In this document: positions 31,775 through 42,849 of the stretch, in pieces
Layout: each line of letters begins with the position of its first letter
Numbering within the stretch: the first letter of the stretch is position 1
From: Fusarium oxysporum f. sp. lycopersici 4287
Taxonomy: Eukaryota; Ascomycota; Sordariomycetes; Hypocreales; Nectriaceae
NCBI RefSeq assembly: GCF_000149955.1
Contig: NW_017264845.1
Coordinates: 129,472 to 193,471, forward strand
Direction: 5' to 3'
DNA length: 64,000 nucleotides
The notes under the pieces: generated by a model
The model's database searches: none
What the model was told of the DNA's origin: nothing
The model's input: only the letters and a program-made list of their open reading frames with translations
Position numbers and translations under genes: made by a program

Positions 31775-34598
31775 ATGGAACAAGATCTACCAAGCTTTCA
31801 ATCTGACGTTACTGCCCTGCAGCCACACTCTTGTACTTGTTGCCAGAAGCTGCTGATCCATAATATGTCGACCTATGGTAGTGTTACAGGCAAGTTTTCC
31901 TATACGAAAGTAGCAGAGATGGCTTCCTCGGGTTGCCTGCTCTTCCAGACTTTACAAACAAAGTTCGACCGTATCTCATATCCAACTTGTCGAACACGTC
32001 ATGACTTGACTTTAGAACCACGAACTTGGAGTGATGGTGATATATTGCGGGGTCTAGGCTTCAGATGGGAAATGAAGCCAGAAGATCATCAAGTCAGGGG
32101 TTACGAGGACGATAAAGAAGAGAATATGTTATTCGCTTTGGTTCCAAAAGGTGACCAAGATCTCAATCCAGGATGAAATAAAGATATGATCTGTCATGCT
32201 TACTAAATCAATAGATAATCTTGCTCATAAATTTGTTGAGGCTTCGCCTTTCAATCTGCATCCTGGCTCGGCTGAAAGCTTCGCATGGGTTAAAAAGCGG
32301 TTTCACAGATGCCGACGCCGTCATGTCGAATGCGAAAAACGTGCCAGAGAGAATCGACAAAACTTGGCTATGCCGAAGAGACTACTGGACGTAGGTCAAC
32401 TTGGTGACCCCTTCATCGGGTTGTTGGAAGCAAGCGACGATGCCAGAGTATCCTTTGCTATTGGCAGTTATGTATGGGGCAACGGCTTAAAAGAGGACGC
32501 TATAAAACAAGCTCAAACGACCAAGGAAAACATAGGCTACAGAATGGCTTCTGGAATCGAAGCCACAGGCCTACCAAAGAGTATTCAGGACCTCATCGAA
32601 GTCACGCGACAGATCGGTCTTCGATACCTTTGGCTGGATGCTTTCTGCATCGTCCAAGATGACAACGACGATAAAGACCATCAATTTAACTCACTAGCTG
32701 AGTTTTACAAGCAGGCAGACATTCTAATTTCAGCAGCAAGCGCTTCGGACTGCGGCGAGGGATTTCTACAATCCAGAACAGTTGATCGGTGTTACGGCTC
32801 GATCTTTGAGTTGCCTTACGAGTGGAAAGTTGATGGCCACGAGACTCGAGGATCCTTGCTCTTGTCGGAAATGGACTTGGACGGTTCCACAGACAATGAC
32901 CCTGTGCATATGCGAATTTGGACATTTCAGGAACATCTCGTGTCATCGCGGGTCATTAGCTTTGGCTCTCGACAGATCAAGTGGACATGCCAGCAAGAAA
33001 AGAATTCTGTCGATGGTGGCAATTACCACGAAATGATAGGTGGCCTGGAGTACAACCTTAGAATAGCATTTTCCCCATCTCGATATCCCTACGAGACTTT
33101 AGTGGAAAAGGGATGGAGGGTTATGAGTTGGATGGAGATCGTTGAGGAATATTCTAAGCGTGACTACTCTCGTCTAGAAGACAGGGTCCCGGCGTTTTAT
33201 GAAGCTATGTCACTTTTAGCACCTCACATGGGCTGGACAAGAGATCAGTGTGTTTATGGAATATGGAAAACTGACGCCAGCCGTCAACTTTTGTGGAAGA
33301 AAGACAAGCCTCTGACTACTCAAGAGGTTGAGGAACTTAAAGTTTCTGCAAAGGATGGAAAACTTGGACCATCGTGGTCTTGGGCGACATTACCCGGCGG
33401 AGTTATCTATGATATCGGCTCACAGCTTCGCCAACTGGGCGATACTAATCCAACTATCGAATTCCAGAAGATTGATGGTCAACCACCATGCCTCACGATA
33501 GAGGGTTTTGTTCAGGAAGCCGACTGGATTGGGAATTATACAATCGACGTACCAGCCGAGGATGTCCAGCTCTTTCAAGTTGATCTGGATGTCGAAATGC
33601 CACCACAGCCAGTATTTTTGCTTGATTTGTCCGCATCCTATACATCACCATTCAGAACGGCACATCAGAAAGACTTGTCGCTAACGGTCGTACAGGAAGA
33701 TGACCTTGTTAACTATATTATCGAAAGAGAGCGTGCTTTTCAGCCTCTGACGAGGCAGGAAATACACGACTTTGCACAAGCCTTGTCAGCCGTCAACGGG
33801 GATATCTCGTATATCGGCAAGAACTGGGTCGACAGGTTTATATCCCGCCATCAGACTATAGAAATGAAGCCATCGAGAGTCATAGATGCTGCGAGGAAGC
33901 GTTGCGTCACGAAGGAGATGCTTAGGGAGTACTATGACGGTCTCAACTGGGTCATTCAGTCTAAAAACATTTTACGGCAACATTCGTATAACGTAGATGA
34001 GACTGGCGTCCAACTGGGGGAAACCAACGGCGGGACTGTAGCCTGGACCGTCATGACATCTAGTTCAGAGCGTATAAAGTCAGACAATTCGACTTGGAGC
34101 TCGATATTGGAGTCTATATCAGCAGACGGTCGTCGTCTTACCCCGACGGTCGTTTTTACGGGAGAAAACCTCCAAGGACAGTGGTTTCCGAGCGTTTTCC
34201 CTGCTTGGAAGTACACTACGAGTCCCTCGGGCTGGTCCAACGCCGACATCTTCCTTAGATGGTTTATGGGGGTATTTATACCTGAGACTACGCCGTCAGA
34301 TCCGTCCCAATGGAGACTTTTAGTCCTAGACCAGCACAAGTCACACATAACAGCAGAATTGATGAAAAAGGCTTGGTTGAACAAGATTTGGCTCTCTTGG
34401 TTGCCCTCACATTCTTCACATATTACACAGCCGCTCGATATTGCCGTATTTGGACCGTTAAAACGGTACTATCGTCAGTTAACCCGATTTTGGGCCTCAT
34501 ACGAAGCGACCTCGCCACATCAGCAACAACTATTCCTAAAAGCTTATGAAGAGGCTTCCCAGAAAGCCCTGACTCGTAGGAACATATTGAGTGGCTAA
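31775..34598 (+). CDS. HET-domain protein fused in frame to pogo transposase, 919 aa
   Basis: Exon 31775-32150, intron 32151-32214 (TACTAA-like branch site), exon 32215-34598. The N-terminus has the Cys-rich start common in HET proteins (SCTCCQKLL, ASSGCLLFQ). The HET domain spans roughly residues 205-345, with SYVWG, the GLPKSIQDLIEVTRQIG block, LRYLWLDAFCIVQDD and FYKQADILISAA. HET-type sequence continues to about residue 600. From about residue 606 (TAHQKDLSL) the same frame becomes a pogo transposase: CENP-B-like helices (IGKNWVDRF), D720 region VDETGVQLG, ~D829 VLDQHKSH and ~D864 QPLDIAVF. The first transposase helix-turn-helix is missing. HET proteins control non-self recognition and cell death. 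The frame ends at a TAA that replaces a probable Trp codon. Confidence 0.8.
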
Positions 34599-35231
34599 AA
34601 AGCCACTGGTCTATTCCCAATCGATGTACAGAAGGCGTTGAAGTCTTTGAAGCCCAAAGAGAAGAAACGCAAGTCATTTGAAGGGCCTATAACACCAAGG
34701 AAGCGGCAAGTCGTTTCCGAGACCGTGTGGGGAACGCCTCAAAGAAGTCATGATATTGAAAAACAGCTCCAAGAGGCTCAAAAAGACGGAAATCCGTCAA
34801 TCCGCGACTTCAATTGTATCCTGAAGAAGGCGATGAAGTCTATTGACCAGAAGAACAGTTAGATAGAGCGCCTAGAAGAGGAAAAAGCTGTACTTGAAGC
34901 GTCAGCAGCAGTAAAAGCTCCTACAGGTCGAGTACCCGTTCAATTTGACCCTAACCAAGCTTTTCCTGAGATTGAACAGATCATCACAGCACGAGATCAA
35001 GCCGAAAGGAATGTCTTACATCAGATCGAGGAAAACAGACGAAAACAACGGAAAAGAAAGCCGCCAAAAACACCAACGGTTGAGAGGACGTTCTTTAATC
35101 AGTATCCAAAATCTTAAATTAATTGAATAAATACTCGTTGTTGTATATTTGATTGAAGTCATCTACAGATCCGGATGTGAGGTAATCACGGGTGTGCGGG
35201 GACTGGGGGTGTACGGGGTGTTGGGGAAATA
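33650..35231 (+). mobile_element. 5'-truncated pogo element E4 fused to the HET gene
   Basis: The left boundary is the point where HET sequence gives way to transposase (about 33650); no left inverted repeat is present there. The right end (about 35190-35231) has GTGTGCGGGG and GTGTACGGGG 17 bp apart, the same end layout as the other pogo elements here. The missing left end suggests a deletion or recombination rather than a clean insertion. Confidence 0.65.
34599..35117 (+). pseudogene. C-terminal tail of the fused transposase, beyond a stop
   Basis: The same frame continues after the TAA at 34596-34598 with KATGLFPIDVQKALKSL, the segment that normally follows the DDE core, then a coiled, Lys/Glu-rich tail. 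A second in-frame stop, TAG at 34860-34862, sits where CAG is likely. Both stops are transition-type. Confidence 0.7.
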
Positions 35232-35527
35232 TGTTAGTACCCAGAGTCATCGTAGTCGTCTTCGGAGTCATCGTCTTCAGAGTCATCGTCATTGTTATCA
35301 TCCTCGTATGGATCCCAGTCTTCAATATCAGCATTCTTACCTTCTTCGTCTTCTTCGCTTTCTGTTGCATAGGTTCTTCGATTATCATGAACCGTAGTAT
35401 TACTAGCGTTATTAATAGATAGGACGCCAGATATAGTGGGGGAAGGGCCAGTAGGATTATCCTCCTGCCTCTCTATCGCCGGCCAGGTCCCCTTAGAGAT
35501 TTTAAAGAGGCATCAGATATTATAATT

Positions 35528-36820
35528 CTAGATGCGATCCAGCTTAGTATAAATTTCTGGTCTTACTTTGGCTTCTATTACATCTTTTCGTGTGCTGCTT
35601 GCCATATGGTATAGCCGGAAAACAAAGGCTAAGAATTGTTTCTGGGTCCTCTTGTACCTCACCTTGCTATTTTTATCCGCCATAAGAGCGAAGGGGGACT
35701 CTCGATGACTTTGCAGCCTCGAACTAAGTAGCCAGCAAAGGATGTTGTGGCTAGTGCTGCGAACTGTATTCTCACAATGATCTATGATAGAATCGAATGC
35801 TCCCATAATGTATAATATCTTTTGTTCGTCTTCTTGAGGGCTCACAAAGTTTAGAGTTTTATCTAAAGCACCCTGTCCTAAGATATAATCGGTGTTCAGG
35901 CAGTGGCGATTAGGTGGTCTCGTCATCGCCTGCAGTACATCTCGTCGGGAACCCCGATAGACAGAAGACCATTGCGTCCTGTCTAACCACAGACTCGTGG
36001 CGGCGAAAGTCTCTCTAGAAGCATTATTGCCAGTCATATAAGACTGGTTCAAAGCATTTTGATATCCAGCCTCCCGTTCCATAATTTGTTGTAGATGGGT
36101 GGCCCTTTCGGATGTAAGATCCCGAGGCGCTACCTGTGGTTTTGTAGGAGTTCGTTTCGCCTTCAGTGCGCTTGCATTGCATCTTTCGGTTTTGAAGTTG
36201 ACTTGGAACCATCTGCTGCCTTCTCGAGAAGGAAAGAAACGCTGACATGCTACCCCTTCAATCCATGGTACATTATCAGTCGATGAAAGCCCTTCTGCTG
36301 GCCTTCCTATACTCCTAGGATTGACCCAGCCATGAGATTTACGATAATGTTCCTGCATCGCCTGCAGCTGACGGACGTTGAAGTTATTGCATTGTCGGCA
36401 TTTCAGTACGTCGAGTTTTGGTGGGGCAAGCCAAGAGATGGGCTCGGTCGTTGGCGGTGGATACTGCAGTTGGGGTAGCTCAGTCCGACTTCGCAGCACG
36501 TTCGGTATCATTTTAATCTCCGTAGTCAGTCGGCGTCGAGTTCCCAGATCAACATCGGCATGCTTTTGGGAAAGATGTGTGGCCGTTTCGCCAGCTAAAC
36601 ACGCATACTGACACGGTTGGCACACGATAACTCGATATTCTGAAAGAAGAACAAAAGGATATATAGGGTTGGAACAGCCCAGCTCTGTGAAAAGATTGCT
36701 TGCCATGCCTTGGCTCGTCAGGAGGTTCTGATTCTCGAATACGGTCTGCACAATGTCTCGAAGTACAAAAGGTTGAAGTCTGAGCAGGAGCTTTACGCGG
36801 TACGTTCTGTGTATGGCCAA
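35528..36820 (-). pseudogene. OrsD-type C2H2 protein, N-terminal part only (430 aa)
   Basis: An open frame with VCQPCQYACLAGETATHLSQKH (first finger), KCRQCNNFNVRQLQAMQEHYRKSHGW (second finger), PWIEGVACQRFFPS, and a helical region ending MASSTRKDVIEAKV. The fingers and spacing fit the OrsD family. The true start may be the internal ATG near 36704 (MASNLFTELG). Related proteins are much longer and often carry a recombinase-like and a RecQ helicase region, both missing here. The frame itself is intact, so a short protein could be made, but the likely state is a truncated repeat copy. Two relatives lie at 21.2-24.4 and 29.2-29.9 kb. Confidence 0.68.
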
Positions 36821-36869
36821 ATCTCGACGTGTAACCCTGGTCCAATCACAGACCAGAGTCGACCCCCAG

Positions 36870-37283
36870 CGAAACTCAAGGCTACCCCGCGACTAGTGAC
36901 TTTAGTAAATTCAAGTCTACCCCCGGTCAAAAAATCAAGTCTACCCCTTGTAAAGTGGGGCAAAATAAATCAATTCTAGTAGAATTGATTTTGGTATGTA
37001 GGACTAGGCTGCTTGTCCCTCCATGATCTGATGTACTACAATGCACGGTCCATGCAGCATAACCAATCATATTACACGATCCCAATCTCAACGACCGCAT
37101 CAAAAAAAATTGGCCAAACTTCAAACTTATCGCAACGCTTCAATCTAGCTTGGAACTTATTTATGGCTTGGGTAATTACTTACTTAATTGTTATCTTTCA
37201 ATATATACCACTTTGGGCAATTTTAATCGGCGGGTTCAAATGAGCTTGCCCCCTCTGTTTGCTAAATGAGCTTGCCCCCCATA
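36870..37283. repeat. Possible degraded element with C-rich end words
   Basis: Three copies of a CAAG[T/G]CTACCCC word on the left and two copies of AAATGAGCTTGCCCCC on the right, all in the same orientation. They share a ...CCCC form but are not clean inverted repeats, so the assignment is weak. Confidence 0.35.
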
Positions 37284-38559
37284 CTTCAATAGCGCCATTT
37301 TATTTTATATGGGATTCTAAATGATTTAGCCCGCAAGATCACTTCTGAATGGTTGATAGGTTGGCATCCCTTCTGTACCTTATCCCCGTAAGTGATCAGG
37401 CATCATAGTGGCTGCCAATTCTCTCAAATGAAGTGATTGATCACATCTTACATATTCGGTACATTCTGCCTACCCATGGCGATCGCGGCCTTTGATTCAA
37501 TGGCAAGCCGGAAAAATGAAACGGGGCCTCTCTCGGCATTGACCATTCCCGAGCAGGATACTCAAACATTCAGGACAGAGGAACCAATCAACAACGATTC
37601 GTAGCGCACGTTGATATCATAGGAATGTAGCTTTGCAGAACGCCCGTGAAGATCCGATAACAGAATCAGCAGGTGGATGCAAACGAGCCGTGTCGCTATG
37701 CCATTGCCATTTGGCGTACGAGCATCGGCGATTCCAACACGGCAGTCTTTCCTATTTACCTCGGTCAATGAGTAAGGTGGTCATAATCCTGATTTACCGT
37801 AAGCCACAGCTGAAGCAGCGGTGCTTCCGCCTGCAGCTTACGGAGTGCACCTGAGACACAGTGACGATGATCCCCCGGCTCCCCGCACTCAGCTGTCAAG
37901 GCGGCAGCCACAGGACGAATCTTCAACGGACACAGACAAGTGCCGACTTCCGAGGCAACCTAAGATCCAGGTGCTGATTAAATTGGCCTTCTGTGTGGAG
38001 CCTATCCTAGAAGTATACAGGGCGACGATCATCTGTAGGGCGGTGACAACTGGACAACCTGTCAAGGCGGGACGGGACGGAAAGGGCCCACTCGAGCCGC
38101 GTCTTAGTGGGACGGCCCAGTGGGAACGTTTGTTTTGGCAAATAGCTCGATGCCGCTGCCGTCCCATCTCTGCCTCTTATGGCCAGGTGTCATAAACTCG
38201 AAGGTCAATTGGTGTCTGTTATCAGTGTCACGACCCAACCCCTCGACTACCGCCAAATTTTTGAGCAAGTTTTCAAGCTGACACAGATTCTCAATGTCTG
38301 AGGCCTCCTTAGTCCGATCTGCAGACTGAAACCCGCGTAATCCCGCCCTACATCTATTCGTTCACCCGGTACCAGAGTTCAAAGACATTCATAATTTCAA
38401 TGACGTCATTGGAAACCGAAGTCTAAGACACCGAAAATTTACTAGTCTCTATGGCCACCAAGACAGTCTAGGGGAACACAAATCGGGTTAAGGCGGTTTT
38501 GCGGTGAATGATAACTTCTGTCAATTACGTAGGTACTTGAGGAAGTAATCCTGTCCGTC

Positions 38560-38567
38560 TATATAAA
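38560..38567 (+). promoter_or_regulatory. Probable TATA box of the 8-Cys secreted protein gene
   Basis: TATATAAA lies 115 bp before the start codon, followed by an A/C-rich leader typical of well-expressed fungal genes. Confidence 0.55.
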
Positions 38568-38681
38568 CTGGCCAAAACACCACACCAACAGGATATTTCT
38601 AGCATCAGATCAAAACACATCTTCCCAGATACACCCATTACCACTATCACAAAGTCTTTTCAAAACCACACTTCATTTACC

Positions 38682-38942
38682 ATGCGTTTCCTTAAGGCTC
38701 TCCTTCTTGCTGTTCCTGCTGTCTATGCCTGCGGTGATAACGCTTATAGGTGTAAGAACCCAGACAAAACCGTTAGCGAGATGTATAGGGTCACCAAGAA
38801 CATCTGTGATGAACTTAAAGAAGATACCTGCTGGTGTTATCATTGGGCCGAGGACTACTGCGATCCATTTGGCGATAACATCAAGAAGTTCAAGCAGAAG
38901 TGCGAGGACTATGGCGAGAACTGGTACTGGTCTGAGTGCTAA
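38682..38942 (+). CDS. Small secreted cysteine-rich protein, 86 aa
   Basis: Signal peptide MRFLKALLLAVPAVYA (residues 1-16), then a mature part of about 70 residues with eight cysteines (spaced from CGDN through CWCYH to the terminal WYWSEC). It is acidic and rich in Tyr and Trp. There is no intron; the coding context (catttaccATG) is good and a TATA box precedes it. Size, secretion and even Cys number are those of candidate effector or antimicrobial-type proteins. I do not recognise a named family, and no activity should be assumed. Confidence 0.75.
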   Translation: MRFLKALLLAVPAVYACGDNAYRCKNPDKTVSEMYRVTKNICDELKEDTCWCYHWAEDYCDPFGDNIKKFKQKCEDYGENWYWSEC

Positions 38943-39649
38943 GCTAGGTAGGTATGGAAGGCTACAGAAATTCAAAACACTATAAATCACTGCTAACAGG
39001 CCTTTAATAGTACTAAGCCAAATCAAGCCAGTGTTGGGGTAGGGTTCAACGGCCATCTTGCCTCGTGAATTGGTGGTTCTGGGATGATGGGACCGACGTT
39101 ATCTAGCTGGTTAGTGCTTGTACGGAAATATCAGTTGTTGATTTAGCATTAAAAAGTTCCAAACCACAAATACAACGCTCTCTTCTCTAAAATAGACCTC
39201 CTTATACCCTTGTGATCACTATGATGCAGCCTCAATGACCATTAGATAACCCTAACGATTGCTGCAGAACGAACAAAACTTCTGTTAGCCGGGATATTTA
39301 GGAAGTTAAAGAAATTACAAAGTCAAATGCGTGCAGTCAGTTGCATTCGGGTTGTGAGTACTGTTGTAGGTCAGTCTATTGCAGGTATAGCTATCTATTT
39401 GTTGTTTTCTAGTTGAAATACGCTTTGGGCCGTGGGTATCAATAAGGAACACACCTTGCCATATCTAGGAACAACCTTTTGTTCTCTCACAGCGACCCAT
39501 CTCAGCAATCGTCATCTCTGGCGTCGTGTTTCATAAAAAAGATACTAGAAGTCCATGGCCCTCCATATCACCAAAGACTCCGCGAAAATTCTTGTTCACC
39601 AAATCTGATTGCCAGAATAGACAGAAATACCCTAGCTTACTTTGATAAA
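38943..39649. other. Convergent intergenic region
   Basis: 3' flanks of two convergent small secreted protein genes. Nothing else recognised. Confidence 0.5.
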
Positions 39650-40033
39650 TCACAGATAACCCCAAGACGACGGTGAATCCCACTTGCAGAAGTTGAGGCC
39701 CAACAGAACTCCATGAGCGGCCCAATCACCCCCATCCCATCCATCATAACATCCGTTTACAACCTCCTCAAAGGCTTCCTCACAGGCTTGCTTAGTGACA
39801 AAGTTTCCAATCTTTCCAACATTTCCAGTTCGTCCACTAGAGTCATTGAAGTCTGTCCAGTCCCCCTTATACTTGTTCCAGTTGTTAGAGCAATATTCAG
39901 TTCCAAAGCGCTTGAACTGGCTCTTGGAAACACAGTCTAGTTTATGGGCACCTTCTGCATGGTTGTGACAGCGGCCTGCAAGGGTGCTGGAGGTAAACGC
40001 AAGAATGCAAGATACGGGCAGAGAAAGTTTCAT
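39650..40033 (-). CDS. Small secreted cysteine-rich protein, 127 aa
   Basis: Signal peptide MKLSLPVSCILAFTSSTLA (1-19), then a ~108-residue mature part with six cysteines: GRCHNH, LDCVSK, TEYCSNN, QACEEAF, NGCYDG and NFCKWD. The C-terminal block GDWAAHGVLLGLNFC looks like a folded core. There is no intron. A TATA-like ttataaag lies about 145 bp upstream on the minus strand. It is convergent with the 86-residue secreted protein. The family is not recognised; a secreted defence or host-interaction role is only inference. Confidence 0.72.
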   Translation of the reverse strand: MKLSLPVSCILAFTSSTLAGRCHNHAEGAHKLDCVSKSQFKRFGTEYCSNNWNKYKGDWTDFNDSSGRTGNVGKIGNFVTKQACEEAFEEVVNGCYDGWDGGDWAAHGVLLGLNFCKWDSPSSWGYL

Positions 40034-41719
40034 GCTGGAGAGCTGTACTGCTGGTCAGTATACGAGGAACGCTCTGAGCATGGGAAACAATACCAGAAGA
40101 TGCGATGAGTTTGGAGTGTGTTGTGGTTGTTGACGGATGGATAGTTGGCGAAGGTGCCGCCAGCGTTGAGCCTCTTTATAATGGACTCAACCTGCAATAG
40201 CAACAAGCTATCTTGCAGGTTATGATATGACCCCACGCCTGGTCACTACTCACGCCGCTACTCGACGAATGATACCATCAAGCATGGTAGCTTGAGCACA
40301 GAGAGCTGAAGTGGCGGGAATTACCGTCACCGTTGTGGTGATATCATACGAGAGTAAATTGCAGATCAATGTATCTACGCTGATCATGACGGGAAATACA
40401 TGATAGCTCGCCTGGTTAGCTCAGCCGACGATATCCTGAGTATTGCTGATCGGCGCACCCCCTTTCCCGTGTCCATTTCTTTGAATAATGGTTACCATGA
40501 TTACAACATGATTATGAGCACAAATCCAATCTGTCAAAATTGACAGCTCAAAAACTCACAATTCTCATGCAATGCATTGATTCACAGAAGAGGAAATGCC
40601 AGCCAAGCTGAAAAGCTGGGCTGAGACCTGCATATGTTTATTGGCGCTTGTGGGTGGAGTACACAACACGGCACGGCACGGCATATTTGTCACCCGGGAA
40701 AAGATCTGCGTATGGAATGTAGGTCTGCAAAAACTTTATCGGCGGACATATACCGAGCTGCAGCTCCCACTCTGTACACGATTTGCACCAATCAATCGAG
40801 GGAATCAACAGTAGGAGAAAAGATACTGACTTCCGCTTCCAGGGTTTCATACGTGCCCTCCTGTGATTGGGTGGCAGTGGGTGCCCATCACTAAGTTGTC
40901 CTGAACACAGAAAGTCATTGGACCTTCGACAGGCAGTGATAGCCAACAATGTCACTCAGAAAGCAGTCACCTGGTCGATGCATGCGTGAACCAAGAGAAG
41001 CTTGGATTAATCTTTATGCAAAACCTTGAATGAGAGTTGAGATAATATTGCCCAAACCATCGACCGGCATCAGGAACGCTTGAAATCCATGGCGACGAGT
41101 GGGACACCTAGGAACTAGTACAGCGTGACTGTGTTTTACGCATGAGATGCATAAAAACAGAAGTGTATTTTAATTAATTATGTCGAGGTTTATGAAACAG
41201 CGTGGAACAGTGTACGTAGAGGCTTAGCAAGGTGACCTGTTAATGTCTATAGTCTTTAACTAATCGTTGGGACCTTCTTAGCAGCTCTGTAACAGTATCA
41301 ATAGATAGGAAAGTTTCAGAATAACACTCTCCTGTTGCTATCGAAGAAGATTCTTCGGAACCGTCAGACTACGTCTAGCTGGAATAAATATAAATTCTCT
41401 ACTACACGTACATTTCTTTATAGCTTTTTCCAAGATTAATACTCAAGTCTATACCTAGCGCCAGAGTCTCTTTTCCAGTCTTAAATCTCTCTAACATGCT
41501 TAATCTCCTTACTTATTGAAACCCTAGCTTAATTATATTTCTTTAACCTCTATCCCAAAATACTTATAACTACAATATTAGCCAAGGGATATACTAAAGC
41601 TAACATAGTGAAACCTATAGCAGCCATATACACACAAGATTAAGAAATAAGGGCAGCCTTATGCAACACAGTAATATAATCTATAGCACCCCTCAAACTT
41701 CACTCTCCCCTTCCTCAAT
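40034..41719. other. Intergenic, nothing recognised
   Basis: Frames at 40596-40955 on both strands overlap one another and have no domain. From about 41160 the sequence becomes AT-rich and RIP-like. Confidence 0.5.
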
Positions 41720-42810
41720 GTGGCTTGCATTAATAGCTTTGCGCTCACAAAGACTGCTCTTATCAATCCACAATATTTCTCCTCGCCCTTCTTAGCAATA
41801 ACTTGCATGCCCGTTAAAAGCTCGTCGCCACCAAAGATCTAGCCAATCTCTTCCAGACCTTTGCCCTTTATCTTAGGCAGATACCACCAAGCGAACACGC
41901 ATTCAACGCCAAGTACGGCATATGCAAAGATATAGTAACGCCAGTTAATGCAGTCTAAAATAACAGGGTTAACATAGCCTGTGAAGAAGCTGGCCAAGTA
42001 GCCATAGAACTAGAAGATTATAGCTATCTTAGAGCGCAACGAGTAGAGGGAATACTTAATAATGTATAGCACGGTTAAGATAGCAAAGGGTTAGTAGACA
42101 ACCTGGAATAGGAAAATCATAGTAATAATAACTAGCGCTAGAGGCTAATCGGAAAAATGGTGGTCCTCGTTTAAGGCAGAACAGGTAGTCTATACTATAA
42201 AGATAACTAATATAGTAGTAATTCCAAATATAATTAGACTGTATTGGCCAACTTGACTAATAAGCATAGTAAAGACAATAGAGTAATATAGCTGCTAAAT
42301 AGCAGTAATTATATTAATAAGAAGTTATATATTAGTATCAGTAATACTAATACTATTTAAGATCTTAGTCAGGTAATAGCCAGTCAAGCCCAGGCCTAAT
42401 AACTAAGTAGTAAAACCTATGAAAAGTATGAAAAGTGTGAAAAGTAAGATTTAGAGGCTTTTGCGGTTGCCACTGGTGCGGATAAACTCGGTCTACTAGA
42501 TGGCCTTATGCTTCTTTTCCTCTTCCAGGGTTACTTCGATCTCAAGTAGCTTGAAGCGCACTAGGCGAGAGTTATAGCCGCCGCAGGAGTAATACTAAGA
42601 GAGCACACGCAGAGCTTTATCTCCACGATCTTTGTACATAAGCCAACGGAGAGACTTAGGGACCTAGATGCTAAGAACTAGCTGCAGAATAGCTGGCATG
42701 CCCTGCAAGAGACTAGGAAGCCTCTAGCTCCAGGAGGAGTTCATCTTAAACGTGCTAAACGTAGTCTAAGCAGCAACGAGATGGCCCTGGTAGGTATAAC
42801 ATATTAGTAT
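41720..42810 (-). pseudogene. MFS sugar (lactose/hexose-type) transporter, relic
   Basis: The minus strand keeps transporter sense between stops: YQGHLVAA and a WSWRLPSLLQGMPAI block near 42720, SLRWLMYKDRGDKAL near 42640, the RLVRFKLLEIE loop, and near the 3' end WRYYIFAYAVLGVE, WWYLPKIKGKGLEEIG and a FGGDE tail that match the end of sugar/H+ symporters. Many TAG stops replace Trp or Gln codons. The N-terminal six helices are missing upstream, where the GH27 relic begins, so a deletion joined the two. The substrate of the ancestor was probably a sugar taken up for the neighbouring glycosidase. Confidence 0.75.
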
Positions 42811-42849
42811 TATTACTTGGCAGTGCATGCTCATCAATTCTATAACCAA

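Larger units (their letters stand above)
36821..38681. other. Intergenic with short repeated words
   Basis: CAAGTCTACCCC-type words repeat at 36870-36955 and TGAGCTTGCCCCC repeats at 37239-37280, possibly the ends of a degraded element. Frames at 37821-38195 and its complement are mutual shadows. No gene recognised until the small secreted protein. Confidence 0.5.

Noticed and set aside
35119..35397. Overlapping frames with repeated Thr/Met or Val/Ile
   Set aside because: They arise from a GAGTCATCGTC-type simple repeat next to the pogo end, not from a gene.
37821..38195. 124-codon plus frame and 92-codon minus frame
   Set aside because: Mutual shadows over the same DNA, neither with a domain.
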